From Pantoea sp. WMus005 (GTDB lineage: Bacteria; Pseudomonadota; Gammaproteobacteria; Enterobacterales; Enterobacteriaceae): a stretch of DNA of 64,000 nucleotides. The position numbers were made by a program, and so were the translations under genes. The notes below the pieces were generated by a model. It was not told where the DNA came from. It did no database searches and saw only the letters and a list, made by a program, of their open reading frames with translations. This document shows, piece after piece, positions 9,125 through 18,171 of the stretch. The first letter of the stretch is position 1. Every line of letters begins with the position of its first letter. The stretch spans positions 124,001-188,000 of the forward strand of contig NZ_JACBXU010000005.1 of the NCBI RefSeq assembly GCF_013415305.1, written 5' to 3'.

Positions 9125-10441
9125 ATGTCCGTCGTTACCTTTCGTCGTAGCCTGATGAGCGCGCTGCTCGGTCTGACGCTCAGCAGCCATGCCATGGCCG
9201 CCACTGAGATCCCTTTCTGGCACTCCATGGAAGGCGAGCTTGGCAAAGAAGTGGATTCGCTGGCACAGCGTTTTAACGAGACGCATCCCGATTACAAAAT
9301 TGTTCCGACCTACAAAGGTAACTACGAGCAGAGCCTGGCAGCAGGGATTGCGGCAGTGCGCAGCGGCAAGGCGCCAGCCGTACTGCAGGTCTACGAAGTC
9401 GGTACGGCGACCATGATGGCCTCAAAAGCGATTGTGCCGGTGCATCAGGTTTTTAAAGACGCCGGAATTCCTTTCGATGAAAAACAGTTCGTGCCAACGG
9501 TGGCGGGCTACTACAGCGACAGCAAAGGTCAGTTGATCTCTCAGCCGTTCAACAGCTCAACGCCGGTACTCTATTACAACAAAGATGCCTTTAAGAAAGC
9601 GGGTCTGAACCCGGACCAGCCGCCTAAAACCTGGCAGGAGCTGGCGACGGATGCCGCCGCACTGCGTAAATCGGGTATGAGCTGTGGCTACGCCAGCGGC
9701 TGGCAGGGCTGGATCCAGATTGAAAACTTCAGCGCCTGGCATGCTCTGCCGGTCGCGACTGAAAACAACGGATTTGACGGGCTTGATGCGGTGCTGGAGT
9801 TCAACAAGCCGGTACTGGTTCGTCATATCGAACTGCTGGAAGCGATGAACAAGAAAGGGGACTTCACCTACTTTGGCCGCAAAGATGAATCCACCGCCAA
9901 GTTCTACAACGGCGACTGTGGTATCACCACCGCCTCATCCGGTTCGCTGGCTGATATCCGTCACTATGCCAAATTCAACTTCGGCGTTGGCATGATGCCG
10001 TATGACGACACCGTGCCAGATGCGCCGCAGAACGCCCTGATCGGCGGTGCCAGCCTGTGGGTGATGAAAGGCAAAGATGCGGCAACCTACAAAGGCGTGG
10101 CCGAGTTCATGCAGTTCCTGGCTAAACCGGAAATCGCTGCGGAATGGCACCAGAAAACCGGCTATCTGCCGATTACTACCGCCGCCTACGCGCTGACGAA
10201 ACAGCAGGGCTTCTACGATAAGAATCCGGGTGCGGATATCGCCACCCGCCAGATGATGAACAAGCCGCCATTGCCGTTCACCAAAGGGATGCGTCTGGGC
10301 AACATGCCGCAGATTCGTACCGTGATCGACGAAGAGCTGGAAAGCGTCTGGACCGGCAAACAGTCACCGCAAAACGCGATGGATAACGCAGTGAAACGCG
10401 GCAACGAGCTGCTGCGCCGCTTCCAGCAGCAGGTGAAGTAA
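9125..10441 (+). CDS. ugpB: sn-Glycerol-3-phosphate ABC transporter, periplasmic binding protein UgpB
   Basis: 438 residues, identical in length to E. coli UgpB. A twin-arginine-free Sec signal peptide ends around HAMA before [12 protein letters not shown]. The substrate-pocket regions [31 protein letters not shown] and [10 protein letters not shown] are conserved. It binds glycerol-3-phosphate and glycerophosphodiesters in the periplasm and passes them to UgpAE. First gene of ugpBAECQ and directly downstream of the Pho boxes, so it should be induced by phosphate starvation. Confidence 0.97.
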   Translation: MSVVTFRRSLMSALLGLTLSSHAMAATEIPFWHSMEGELGKEVDSLAQRFNETHPDYKIVPTYKGNYEQSLAAGIAAVRSGKAPAVLQVYEVGTATMMASKAIVPVHQVFKDAGIPFDEKQFVPTVAGYYSDSKGQLISQPFNSSTPVLYYNKDAFKKAGLNPDQPPKTWQELATDAAALRKSGMSCGYASGWQGWIQIENFSAWHALPVATENNGFDGLDAVLEFNKPVLVRHIELLEAMNKKGDFTYFGRKDESTAKFYNGDCGITTASSGSLADIRHYAKFNFGVGMMPYDDTVPDAPQNALIGGASLWVMKGKDAATYKGVAEFMQFLAKPEIAAEWHQKTGYLPITTAAYALTKQQGFYDKNPGADIATRQMMNKPPLPFTKGMRLGNMPQIRTVIDEELESVWTGKQSPQNAMDNAVKRGNELLRRFQQQVK

Positions 10442-10452
10442 TCTCCTCTTGC

Positions 10453-10480
10453 GGGCCAGCGCAGGCTGGCCCCTCTTTTC
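10453..10480 (+). terminator. Hairpin between ugpB and ugpA
   Basis: Stem GGGCCAGC (10453-10460) / GCTGGCCC (10465-10472) with loop GCAG, followed by CTCTTTTC. The short T-rich tail suggests a leaky terminator or 3'-end stabiliser that raises ugpB mRNA above that of the membrane genes. Confidence 0.6.
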
Positions 10481-10496
10481 TGACGTCAGGTACGCC

Positions 10497-11384
10497 ATGT
10501 CTTCATCTCGTCCGGTCTTTCGCACCAGCCTGTTGCCCTATCTTCTGGTGCTGCCGCAACTGCTGATTACCGCTATCTTCTTTCTCTGGCCTGCCGGTGA
10601 AGCGCTGTGGTACTCGCTGCAAAGCCTCGATCCTTTTGGCATCTCCAGCAGCTTTGTCGGGCTGGAAAACTTCAGACGGCTGTTTGCCGATCCTTACTAT
10701 CTGGATTCGTTCTGGACCACCATCAAATTCAGCGGCATGGTTACGGTGTTCGGCATGGTCTTGTCGCTACTGCTGGCAGCGCTGGTAGATTATGTGGTGC
10801 GACTGCGCCGCCTCTATCAGACCCTGCTGCTGCTGCCCTACGCCGTTGCGCCCGTGGTAGCTGCGGTGCTGTGGATGTTTCTGTTTAACCCTGGCCTGGG
10901 CCTGTTCAGCTACCTGCTGAACCACGTCGGCTACAACTGGAACTACGCGCAGAACAGCGGTCAGGCGATGTTCCTGGTGGTGCTGGCATCGATCTGGCAG
11001 CAGATGAGCTACAACTTCCTGTTCTTCTTCGCCGCATTGCAGTCTATCCCCAAATCGCTGGTGGAAGCCGCCGCGATTGACGGTGCCGGACCGGTGCGTC
11101 GTTTCTTCAACCTCTCACTGCCGCTGATTACGCCGGTCAGCTTCTTCCTGCTGGTGGTGAACCTGATCTACGCCTTCTTCGATACCTTCCCGGTGATCGA
11201 TGCTGCAACCGGCGGCGGGCCGGTGCAGGCGACCACTACGCTGATCTATAAAATCTATCGCGAAGGCTTTACCGGGCTGGATCTCTCCTCGTCCGCGGCG
11301 CAGTCGGTAGTGCTGATGCTGCTGGTGATTGGGTTGACGGTGCTCCAGTTCCGCTTTGTTGAACGTAAGGTGCAATACCAATGA
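10497..11384 (+). CDS. ugpA: Glycerol-3-phosphate ABC transporter permease UgpA
   Basis: 295 residues from ATG 10497, matching E. coli exactly in length and start (MSSSRPVF); an upstream in-frame start would add 16 unrelated residues. Six hydrophobic segments are visible. The cytoplasmic EAA loop reads [20 protein letters not shown], the coupling site for the UgpC ATPase. AGG lies 6 bases before the start. It overlaps ugpE by four bases. Confidence 0.97.
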   Translation: MSSSRPVFRTSLLPYLLVLPQLLITAIFFLWPAGEALWYSLQSLDPFGISSSFVGLENFRRLFADPYYLDSFWTTIKFSGMVTVFGMVLSLLLAALVDYVVRLRRLYQTLLLLPYAVAPVVAAVLWMFLFNPGLGLFSYLLNHVGYNWNYAQNSGQAMFLVVLASIWQQMSYNFLFFFAALQSIPKSLVEAAAIDGAGPVRRFFNLSLPLITPVSFFLLVVNLIYAFFDTFPVIDAATGGGPVQATTTLIYKIYREGFTGLDLSSSAAQSVVLMLLVIGLTVLQFRFVERKVQYQ

Positions 11385-12226
11385 TTGAGAATCGACGCGG
11401 ACTGGATATCTTCAGCCACATTGTGCTGGTGCTGGGCGTGCTCACTATTCTGTTTCCGCTCTATGTCGCCTTTGTGGCGGCGACGCTGGATAACGAGGCG
11501 GTCTATCAGGTGCCGATGACGCTGGTGCCCGGCACGCACCTCTGGGAGAACATCTCGCGCATCTGGACGCATGGCGTCAACGGCAGCGGACCGGCGTTTG
11601 GCCTGATGCTGTTTAACAGCATGATCATGGCGCTGGGTATCACCTTCGGCAAAATTACCGTATCGATGCTGTCGGCGTTTGCGCTGGTCTGGTTCCGTTT
11701 TCCGCTACGGTCGCTCTTTTTCTGGCTGATTTTCATCACCCTGATGCTGCCGGTTGAGGTGCGTATCTTCCCCACGGTGCAGGTGATAGCCGACCTTAAT
11801 CTGCTCGACAGCTACAGCGGATTAACCCTGCCGCTGATGGCCTCGGCGACCGCAACTTTCCTGTTCCGTCAGTTCTTTATGTCGCTGCCGGATGAACTGG
11901 TGGAAGCCGCGCGCATCGACGGTGCCAGCGCAATGCGCTTCTTTATCGACATCGTTCTGCCGCTGTCGAAAACCAATCTGGCGGCGCTGTTTGTGATCAC
12001 CTTTATCTACGGCTGGAACCAGTATCTCTGGCCACTGCTGATCATCAATGATGCCAGCCTCGGCACGGCGGTGGCGGGGATCAAAAGTATGATCTCCACC
12101 AGCGGATCGCCGACCCAATGGAACGAAGTGATGGCGGCAATGTTATTAACCCTGATTCCGCCGCTGGTGGTGGTATTAGTCATGCAGCGTGCCTTTGTGC
12201 GCGGTCTGGTTGAGAGTGAGAAATAA
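11381..12226 (+). CDS. ugpE: Glycerol-3-phosphate ABC transporter permease UgpE
   Basis: 281 residues, the E. coli length. Six hydrophobic segments and the EAA loop [17 protein letters not shown] are present. It forms the inner-membrane channel with UgpA. It overlaps ugpA by four bases and is separated from ugpC by a single base. Confidence 0.97.
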   Translation: MIENRRGLDIFSHIVLVLGVLTILFPLYVAFVAATLDNEAVYQVPMTLVPGTHLWENISRIWTHGVNGSGPAFGLMLFNSMIMALGITFGKITVSMLSAFALVWFRFPLRSLFFWLIFITLMLPVEVRIFPTVQVIADLNLLDSYSGLTLPLMASATATFLFRQFFMSLPDELVEAARIDGASAMRFFIDIVLPLSKTNLAALFVITFIYGWNQYLWPLLIINDASLGTAVAGIKSMISTSGSPTQWNEVMAAMLLTLIPPLVVVLVMQRAFVRGLVESEK

Positions 12227-12227
12227 G

Positions 12228-13301
12228 ATGGCAGGCGTAACCCTTCAGGCAGTAACCAAGTCCTACGATGGCAAAAATCAGATCATTCAGCCGCTGAACG
12301 TCACCATCAATGAAGGCGAGTTTATGGTGATGGTCGGGCCATCTGGCTGCGGAAAATCGACCCTGCTGCGCATGGTGGCCGGACTGGAGTGCGTCACCTC
12401 TGGTGATATCTATATCGACAACCGCCGCGTCACCCAGGAAGAGCCGAAAGATCGCGGCATTGCGATGGTGTTCCAGAACTATGCGCTCTATCCCCATATG
12501 TCGGTGGAGGAGAACATGGCCTATGGCCTGAAAATCCGCGGGATGGGCAAAGAGCAAATCCGCCAGCGCGTGCTCGACGCGGCCCGCAGTCTGGAGCTGG
12601 ATCACCTGCTGATGCGTCGGCCTCGCGAACTCTCCGGCGGACAGCGTCAGCGCGTGGCGATGGGACGCGCTATCGTGCGTGAACCGGCAGTGTTTCTGTT
12701 CGATGAGCCGCTATCGAATCTCGATGCCCGCCTGCGTGTGCAGATGCGTCTGGAGCTGCAACAGCTGCACCGCCGCCTGCAGACTACCAGCCTCTATGTG
12801 ACGCACGATCAGGTCGAGGCGATGACGCTGGCGCAAAGAGTGATGGTGATGAACAAAGGCGTGGTCGAACAGCTCGGCACGCCGGTCGACGTATATGAAC
12901 GTCCGGCCAGCCAGTTTGTGGCCTCGTTTATCGGCGCGCCCGCCATGAACCTGCTGAAAGGGCAGTTCAGCAGCGATGGCTCGCGCTTTAACCTCGATGC
13001 CTCGCATGCCCTGCCGCTCAGCGACAGTAAAGCGAAATGGGCTAACCGGCCGGTGGTGCTGGGCATCCGGCCAGAGCATATTCAGCTCAGCAGCCGCGAG
13101 CAGGGTGGTGTGCCGCTGCGGGTCGATACCCTGGAGATGCTGGGAGCCGATAATCTGGCACATGGCCGCATCGGTGACACGCCACTGGTGGTACGCTTAG
13201 CGCACAGCGAACGACCGCAGCCTGGCAGTACGCTGTGGCTGCATCTGCCATCAGATGCGTTACACTTCTTTGATTCAACCCATGGAAAGCGACTGGAATG
13301 A
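12228..13301 (+). CDS. ugpC: Glycerol-3-phosphate ABC transporter ATPase UgpC
   Basis: 357 residues from the ATG at 12228; an upstream in-frame start would run 13 residues into the ugpE coding region and is rejected. Walker [10 protein letters not shown], signature [13 protein letters not shown], Walker [13 protein letters not shown] and the H-loop THDQ are present, followed by the C-terminal TOBE-type regulatory domain typical of MalK-like ATPases. It powers UgpAE. It overlaps ugpQ by four bases. Confidence 0.97.
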   Translation: MAGVTLQAVTKSYDGKNQIIQPLNVTINEGEFMVMVGPSGCGKSTLLRMVAGLECVTSGDIYIDNRRVTQEEPKDRGIAMVFQNYALYPHMSVEENMAYGLKIRGMGKEQIRQRVLDAARSLELDHLLMRRPRELSGGQRQRVAMGRAIVREPAVFLFDEPLSNLDARLRVQMRLELQQLHRRLQTTSLYVTHDQVEAMTLAQRVMVMNKGVVEQLGTPVDVYERPASQFVASFIGAPAMNLLKGQFSSDGSRFNLDASHALPLSDSKAKWANRPVVLGIRPEHIQLSSREQGGVPLRVDTLEMLGADNLAHGRIGDTPLVVRLAHSERPQPGSTLWLHLPSDALHFFDSTHGKRLE

Positions 13302-14041
13302 GCACACAACACTGGCCCTATCCCCGCATCGTCGCCCATCGTGGCGGCGGTAAACTGGCACCGGAAAACACGCTGGCCGCGATCGACACGGGCGCGAAAT
13401 ATGGTCATCAGATGATTGAGTTTGATGCCAAATTATCAATGGATGCGCAGATCTTCCTGCTGCATGACGATACGCTGGATCGCACCAGTAACGGCTGGGG
13501 CGTGGCGGGTCAGTTGCCGTGGGAGAAGCTGTCGCAGCTTGATGCGGGCAGCTGGTTTGGTCACGCATTTACCGGCGAGAAGCTGGCGCGGCTGGATGAG
13601 GTGGCGGCACGCTGTCGTCAGCATCAGATGATGGCGAACATTGAGATCAAGCCGACCACCGGCAGTGACGCTGAAACCGGACGTGCCGTAGCGCAGGCTG
13701 CCGCGATCCTGTGGCAGGATCAGACTGCACCGTTGCTCTCTTCGTTCTCTTTTGACGCGCTGGAAGCGGCGATGCAGGTCGAGCCGCAGCTGCCACGTGG
13801 CCTGCTTTCGCACAGCTGGGATCCCGCGTGGCAGGAAAAAACAACCGCGCTGGGGTGCGTGTCGATCCATCTCAATCACAAAGTGCTGACCGCCGAGCGG
13901 GTCGCCGAACTGAAAGCCGGCGGACTGAAGATTCTGGTTTATACCGTGAACAGCCCGGATCGGGCGCGGGAGTTACTGAAGTGGGGCGTCGATGCCATCT
14001 GTACCGACAGCATCGACATCATTGGCCCCGATTTTCATTAG
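13298..14041 (+). CDS. ugpQ: Glycerophosphodiester phosphodiesterase UgpQ
   Basis: 247 residues, the E. coli length, with no signal peptide, so cytoplasmic. The GDPD family motif [12 protein letters not shown] near residues 14-25 and the [22 protein letters not shown] segment (split here by the metal-binding Glu/Asp and His) are intact. It hydrolyses glycerophosphodiesters brought in by UgpBAEC to glycerol-3-phosphate and an alcohol. Last gene of the ugp operon. Its stop overlaps the yhhA stop by four bases. Confidence 0.96.
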   Translation: MSTQHWPYPRIVAHRGGGKLAPENTLAAIDTGAKYGHQMIEFDAKLSMDAQIFLLHDDTLDRTSNGWGVAGQLPWEKLSQLDAGSWFGHAFTGEKLARLDEVAARCRQHQMMANIEIKPTTGSDAETGRAVAQAAAILWQDQTAPLLSSFSFDALEAAMQVEPQLPRGLLSHSWDPAWQEKTTALGCVSIHLNHKVLTAERVAELKAGGLKILVYTVNSPDRARELLKWGVDAICTDSIDIIGPDFH

Positions 14042-14325
14042 TTCTGGTTTTGATTCTGATTCGGCTGGCCCGGCTGCGAGGTAATCACCCGCTGCTGGGC
14101 GCTGTTCCGCTGTTCCTGCATTTTACGCTGCATGTCCTGCGTCTGACGCTGCTGATCCTGGCGCAGCTTGAGCTGTTGCTGCTGCTGGCCGGTCTGCATC
14201 TGCGACTGCATCCGCTGCTGACTCGGGTTATAGCCAGGTTTGTTCGGATCGTTGGTGCTGTTCAGCGTGTTCGCCTGGCTGGCGAAAGGCAGCAGGGCGG
14301 CTAAAACAATTATCCACTTTTTCAT
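14038..14325 (-). CDS. yhhA: Small secreted glutamine-rich protein YhhA (DUF2756)
   Basis: 95 residues from ATG 14325, which follows a strong AAGGAGGA; a longer reading of 125 residues lacks such a site. A signal peptide ends at FASQA before NTLNS. The mature chain is about one third glutamine, with [17 protein letters not shown] and several [13 protein letters not shown] repeats, predicted to be helical and possibly coiled-coil. It matches E. coli YhhA, whose function is unknown; it probably acts in the periplasm. Convergent with ugpQ, sharing four bases at the stops. Confidence 0.88.
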   Translation of the reverse strand: MKKWIIVLAALLPFASQANTLNSTNDPNKPGYNPSQQRMQSQMQTGQQQQQLKLRQDQQRQTQDMQRKMQEQRNSAQQRVITSQPGQPNQNQNQN

Positions 14326-14531
14326 CTCTCCTCCTTCCTTAACGCGACAGGGTTTTGGGTGCACAACGGCGCACACCGATATCAGGGTCGCACTCATAAG
14401 TTTACCCGATATCACAGACCTTACTTTCAGATGTATTCCTGATTTGACTTAACCCTGATTATTTTGCTGTATTTGTAGAGACTTGCAGAAATGATAAAAA
14501 AATGTAAATAACAATACGGGATGGTGGCAGG

Positions 14532-16283
14532 ATGAAAATGCAGCAAACAATGCGTCAGCTTAGCTGGTCGCTGGTGATGAGTTTCACGGTGGTGGCAGGT
14601 GCTAACGCTGCTCCTGTTCAGGCTCCGCCGGTCTCCTACGGCGTAGACAGTGATACTTTTCACCCGGTAAAAGCGCAGCACGGTATGGTGGCATCGGTGG
14701 ATGCGATGGCAACCCAGGTGGGCGTTGAAATCCTGCGTCAGGGCGGGAATGCGGTGGATGCCGCGGTCGCTGTGGGTTTTGCGCTGGCCGTGACCCATCC
14801 GCAGGCAGGCAACCTGGGCGGCGGCGGCTTTATGCTGTTGCGCACCGCGTCTGGCCGCGCGACTGCCATCGATTTCCGTGAAATGGCACCGGGCCATGCC
14901 TCGCGCGATATGTTCCTGGATAAGCAGGGCAATGCCGACAGTAAGCTGTCGCTGACATCACATCTTGCCTCCGGTACGCCGGGCACGGTGGCCGGACTGG
15001 CGCTGGCTGCGCAGAAATATGGCACCCTGCCGCTGAGCACTCTGCTGGCACCGGCGATCAAACTGGCGCGTGACGGTATTCCGGTCAACGATGCGCTGGC
15101 GGATGATTTAAAAACTTACGGCAAAGAAGTACTGGTCACCCATCCCAACAGCAAAGCGATCTTCTATAAACCGGACGGCACGCCGTGGCAGAAGGGCGAT
15201 CGGCTGGTGCAGAAAAACCTGGCCCACAGCCTGCAACTGATTGCCCGTCAGGGACCGGATGCCTTTTACAAAGGTGAAATCGCGGATGAGATCGCCGGAG
15301 AGATGGCGCAACACGGTGGTCTGATCAACAAAGCTGACCTGGCGGCCTATCGTGCGGTCGAGCGTAAGCCCGTCAGCGGGACTTACCGTGGTTATGAAGT
15401 TTTCTCGATGCCACCTCCGTCATCCGGTGGTATCCACATCGTGCAGATCCTCAATATCCTGGAGAACTTTGATCTGGCGAAGATGGGCTTTGGCAGCGCT
15501 GACGCTATGCAGGTGATGGCGGAAGCGGAAAAATATGCTTATGCGGATCGCTCGGAGTATCTCGGCGACCCCGATTTCGTGAAGGTGCCGTGGCAGGCGC
15601 TGACCAGTAAAGCGTATGCCAGATCGCTGGCGCAGCACATCGATGTGGCGAAGGCGCGCCCTTCCAGCGAGATCAAGCCCGGCAAGCTCGAACCTTATGA
15701 AAGTAATCAGACGACTCATTTCTCGGTGGTGGATAAGCAGGGCAATGCGGTCGCGGTGACCTATACGCTTAACACCTATTTCGGCAGCGGGATTGTGGCG
15801 GGCAACAGCGGCATCCTGATGAATAACGAAATGGATGACTTCTCAGCCAAGCCAGGCACGCCAAATGTCTATGGGCTGGTCGGCGGGGAAGCGAATGCGG
15901 TGCAGCCAGCGAAACGTCCGTTGTCATCAATGTCGCCGACTATCGTCGCTAAAGGAGGCAAAACCTGGCTGGTAACTGGCAGTCCTGGCGGTAGCCGCAT
16001 TATCACCACGGTGCTTCAGATGGTGGTGAACAGCATTGATTTTGGGATGAACGTTGCGGAAGCCACCAATGCACCGCGCTTCCATCATCAGTGGTTGCCG
16101 GATCAGCTGCGGGTGGAGAAGGGCTTCAGTCCGGATACGCTTCGTCTGCTGGAAGCCAAAGGTCAGCATGTGAAGGTACTGCCATCGATGGGCAGTACGC
16201 AGAGCATCATGATCGGGCCGGATGGCATGCTCTATGGCGCTTCCGATCCGCGCAGTATTGATGATTTAAGTGCGGGTTATTGA
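14532..16283 (+). CDS. ggt: Gamma-glutamyltranspeptidase Ggt
   Basis: 583 residues. A signal peptide (about residues 1-26, ending GANA) directs it to the periplasm. The proenzyme cuts itself before the catalytic threonine in QTTHFSVVD: Thr394 becomes the N-terminus of the small subunit. The large-subunit motifs GGNAVDAAVAVGFAL and GNLGGGGFML, and the small-subunit GSPGGSRI, are conserved. It transfers or hydrolyses the gamma-glutamyl group of glutathione and related peptides. A second ATG two codons downstream is an alternative start. Its TGA stop forms the edge of a large palindrome. Confidence 0.97.
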   Translation: MKMQQTMRQLSWSLVMSFTVVAGANAAPVQAPPVSYGVDSDTFHPVKAQHGMVASVDAMATQVGVEILRQGGNAVDAAVAVGFALAVTHPQAGNLGGGGFMLLRTASGRATAIDFREMAPGHASRDMFLDKQGNADSKLSLTSHLASGTPGTVAGLALAAQKYGTLPLSTLLAPAIKLARDGIPVNDALADDLKTYGKEVLVTHPNSKAIFYKPDGTPWQKGDRLVQKNLAHSLQLIARQGPDAFYKGEIADEIAGEMAQHGGLINKADLAAYRAVERKPVSGTYRGYEVFSMPPPSSGGIHIVQILNILENFDLAKMGFGSADAMQVMAEAEKYAYADRSEYLGDPDFVKVPWQALTSKAYARSLAQHIDVAKARPSSEIKPGKLEPYESNQTTHFSVVDKQGNAVAVTYTLNTYFGSGIVAGNSGILMNNEMDDFSAKPGTPNVYGLVGGEANAVQPAKRPLSSMSPTIVAKGGKTWLVTGSPGGSRIITTVLQMVVNSIDFGMNVAEATNAPRFHHQWLPDQLRVEKGFSPDTLRLLEAKGQHVKVLPSMGSTQSIMIGPDGMLYGASDPRSIDDLSAGY

Positions 16284-16534
16284 TATCTGAGGATAAAGTC
16301 AGAACTGACTCGTTGTGAGCCCGAACTTGCTCAGGGAACACGGTCAGATCGGAAAGACGCAAAAGCGTCATCCCTGACTACTCGGCCCGCGCCGTCCCTG
16401 GCGCGGGACGCTTTCCTCTTCTGCCCGTGTTCCCTGCGCGTCAGGCTAATACGTTGCTGCCAGTTTCACCGTACTTTGGATGTGTTATCAGTCAGAAGGG
16501 CACCGGGAAGTATCCTTCTGACGCTCAGATATCA
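16281..16534. repeat. Large nested palindromic element between ggt and yhhY
   Basis: The whole spacer is an imperfect inverted repeat. Outer arms TGATATCTGAG (16281-16291) and CTCAGATATCA (16524-16534) are perfect and contain the stop codons of both genes. Next, GTCAGAA (16298-16304) pairs with TTCTGAC (16516-16522). A 12-bp perfect stem CAGGGAACACGG (16332-16343) / CCGTGTTCCCTG (16425-16436) encloses GGAAAG (16351-16356) / CTTTCC (16411-16416), which in turn encloses two hairpins: GACGC/GCGTC (16356-16369) and CCCGCGCC/GGCGCGGG (16386-16407). A side hairpin GTCAGAAGG (16491-16499) / CCTTCTGAC (16514-16522) competes with the outer arm. It probably ends transcription from both sides and may be a dispersed repeat. 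Confidence 0.8.
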
Positions 16535-17026
16535 GGCTTTAACCCGCGCCATATAATGCGCGTCGATCAGTTCACCGTGACGTAGTGCGAAGCCTTTAGC
16601 CGTTCCCTCAATCTCAAAACCGAAACGCTGATAAAGGGCGATGGCCGGGCCATTATCGACGAATACCGTCAGCTCCATCCGGCTCACCTGTAACCAGTTG
16701 TCGCATAACATGACCATTTCACGCATGAGTGCAGTGCCGACGCCTCGCTGCCGGTAGCGTTCATCCACGCCCATTCCCAGAGAGGCGACGTGACGGCGTC
16801 TGGCGCGATCTTCCACATGCAAAGCACACTGACCGACGACCTCCTCATCAATACAGGCCACCAGCAGATGCGCATTGGGCTGAGGTGTGGCGAGACGGGT
16901 ATGCCACATCTGGAGTGATGAGTGGGGCAAATGGAGTGTGCTGGCCTGGGTATCTGGCTGACCGTAAATTCTGTGCAGCGCAGCAGCATCTTCTGGCGTG
17001 ACGTGACGGACAACGATTTCACTCAT
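16532..17026 (-). CDS. yhhY: L-amino acid N-acetyltransferase YhhY (AaaT), GNAT family
   Basis: 164 residues (E. coli 162). The GNAT acetyl-CoA loop reads RQRGVGTALMREMV, and the region WLQVSRMELTVFVDNGPAIALYQRFGFEIEG is typical of the family (given here across two stretches of beta strand and helix). E. coli YhhY acetylates certain free L-amino acids, such as phenylalanine and methionine. It reads away from ryhB and converges with ggt; its stop lies in the palindromic element. Confidence 0.93.
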   Translation of the reverse strand: MSEIVVRHVTPEDAAALHRIYGQPDTQASTLHLPHSSLQMWHTRLATPQPNAHLLVACIDEEVVGQCALHVEDRARRRHVASLGMGVDERYRQRGVGTALMREMVMLCDNWLQVSRMELTVFVDNGPAIALYQRFGFEIEGTAKGFALRHGELIDAHYMARVKA

Positions 17027-17106
17027 GGTCTCTCCTTTAGCCGATAAAACCTTTTAAACATCAAGGTATTCACCCTGAGAATCAAGCTAAAAAACAGGGA
17101 AAAGGC

Positions 17107-17140
17107 TTTACAGATACGAATGATAATGATTATTATTGCT
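17107..17140 (+). promoter_or_regulatory. ryhB promoter with overlapping Fur box
   Basis: TTTACA (17107-17112), an 18-base spacer and TATTAT (17131-17136) form a good sigma-70 promoter, placing the start of transcription near 17143. GATAATGATTATTATTGCT (17122-17140) matches 14 of 19 positions of the Fur consensus and covers the -10. Iron-loaded Fur would therefore block the promoter, as in E. coli ryhB. Confidence 0.88.
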
Positions 17141-17142
17141 AT

Positions 17143-17238
17143 GCGTTCCCGGGAGGTCGCCTGACAGCCTGAGAAAGCACGACATTGCTCACATTGCTTC
17201 CAGTATTATTTCGCCAGCTTATCCGCTGGCTTTTTTTT
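17143..17238 (+). ncRNA. ryhB: Iron-starvation small RNA RyhB
   Basis: About 96 nt, recognised from the RyhB core AAAGCACGACATTGCTCACA and the continuing ATTGCTTCCAGTATTA (17174-17209), essentially identical to the E. coli target-pairing segment. The 5' part has diverged. It ends in a Rho-independent terminator, GCCAGC (17213-17218) / GCTGGC (17225-17230), followed by eight T. Gene order supports the call: E. coli ryhB also lies next to yhhY. Under iron limitation RyhB pairs with mRNAs of iron-using proteins (for example sdh, sodB) with Hfq and directs their decay. E. coli yhhX, the other neighbour there, is absent. The 5' end is inferred from the promoter. Confidence 0.96.
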
Positions 17239-17373
17239 GCCTCCTCTCCTTCAATGCTTTTCAGTCACGGGTTCACGCTCATTCAACTATTTTGAACAGA
17301 GGAGTGAAGTTTTTCAGCTATCAATCAAACCACCTCAGAGACACACTATAAAAAACATTGAGGAGATTTGAAC

Positions 17374-18069
17374 ATGATCTACGTACGCAAAGCTGAAGAA
17401 CGCGGTCACGCAAACCATGGCTGGCTGGATAGCTGGCACACCTTCTCTTTCGCCAGCTATCACGATGCGAACTTCATGGGTTTCTCCGCGCTGCGGGTCA
17501 TCAATGAAGATGTGATCGATGGCGGTCAGGGGTTTGGCACCCATCCCCATAAAGATATGGAAATCCTGACCTACGTGCTTTCCGGCACGGTTGAGCATCA
17601 GGACAGCATGGGAAACAAAGAGCAGATCCCGGCAGGGGAGTTCCAGATCATGAGCGCCGGCACCGGCGTCCGTCACTCAGAATACAATGCCAGCGAAAGC
17701 GATCCGCTGCACCTCTATCAGATCTGGATCATTCCTGAGCGTACCGGCATTGAGCCACGTTACGATCAGCGCCGCTTCCCGGATATTAAAGGGCGTCAGC
17801 TGGTGTTAAGCCCGGATGCACGTGAAGGATCGCTGAAAGTTTATCAGGACATGACCTTATCACGCTGGGTACTGGCTGCCGGTGAGCAGGACAGCGTCGC
17901 AATTGATGCAGGACGTCGTATCTGGATTCAGGTGGTGAAAGGTGATGTGACCGTTAACGGCAACGCGATCACCACCAGCGATGCCCTGGCGATCTGGGAT
18001 GAAAGCGCGCTGACAATTGAAGCCAGCTCGGCTGCAGAAGTCCTGCTGTTTGATCTGCCACCGGTCTAA
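17374..18069 (+). CDS. yhhW: Pirin-family quercetin 2,3-dioxygenase YhhW
   Basis: 231 residues, the E. coli length, from the ATG at 17374 with AGGAG 8 bases before it; a TTG two codons upstream is not used here. The bicupin metal ligands known from E. coli YhhW are all in place: His57 and His59 in GTHPHKDME, and His101 and Glu103 in VRHSEY. The E. coli enzyme opens the ring of the flavonoid quercetin in vitro; its physiological substrate is not known. For a plant-associated bacterium flavonoid degradation is a reasonable role, but that is inference. Confidence 0.94.
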   Translation: MIYVRKAEERGHANHGWLDSWHTFSFASYHDANFMGFSALRVINEDVIDGGQGFGTHPHKDMEILTYVLSGTVEHQDSMGNKEQIPAGEFQIMSAGTGVRHSEYNASESDPLHLYQIWIIPERTGIEPRYDQRRFPDIKGRQLVLSPDAREGSLKVYQDMTLSRWVLAAGEQDSVAIDAGRRIWIQVVKGDVTVNGNAITTSDALAIWDESALTIEASSAAEVLLFDLPPV

Positions 18070-18077
18070 GCCGATAA

Positions 18078-18099
18078 CGGGCGCGCATCGTCGCGCCCG
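18078..18099 (+). terminator. Hairpin after yhhW
   Basis: Stem CGGGCGCG (18078-18085) / CGCGCCCG (18092-18099) with a 6-base loop, nine bases after the yhhW stop. The tail is GTTGGCAATTTT, so it is a weak intrinsic terminator. Confidence 0.55.
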
Positions 18100-18171
18100 G
18101 TTGGCAATTTTGTGACAGAAAAGTGATAGACTCATCGTACTTTAGCTTTCAGGGCGATCCCAGGCGCTACG

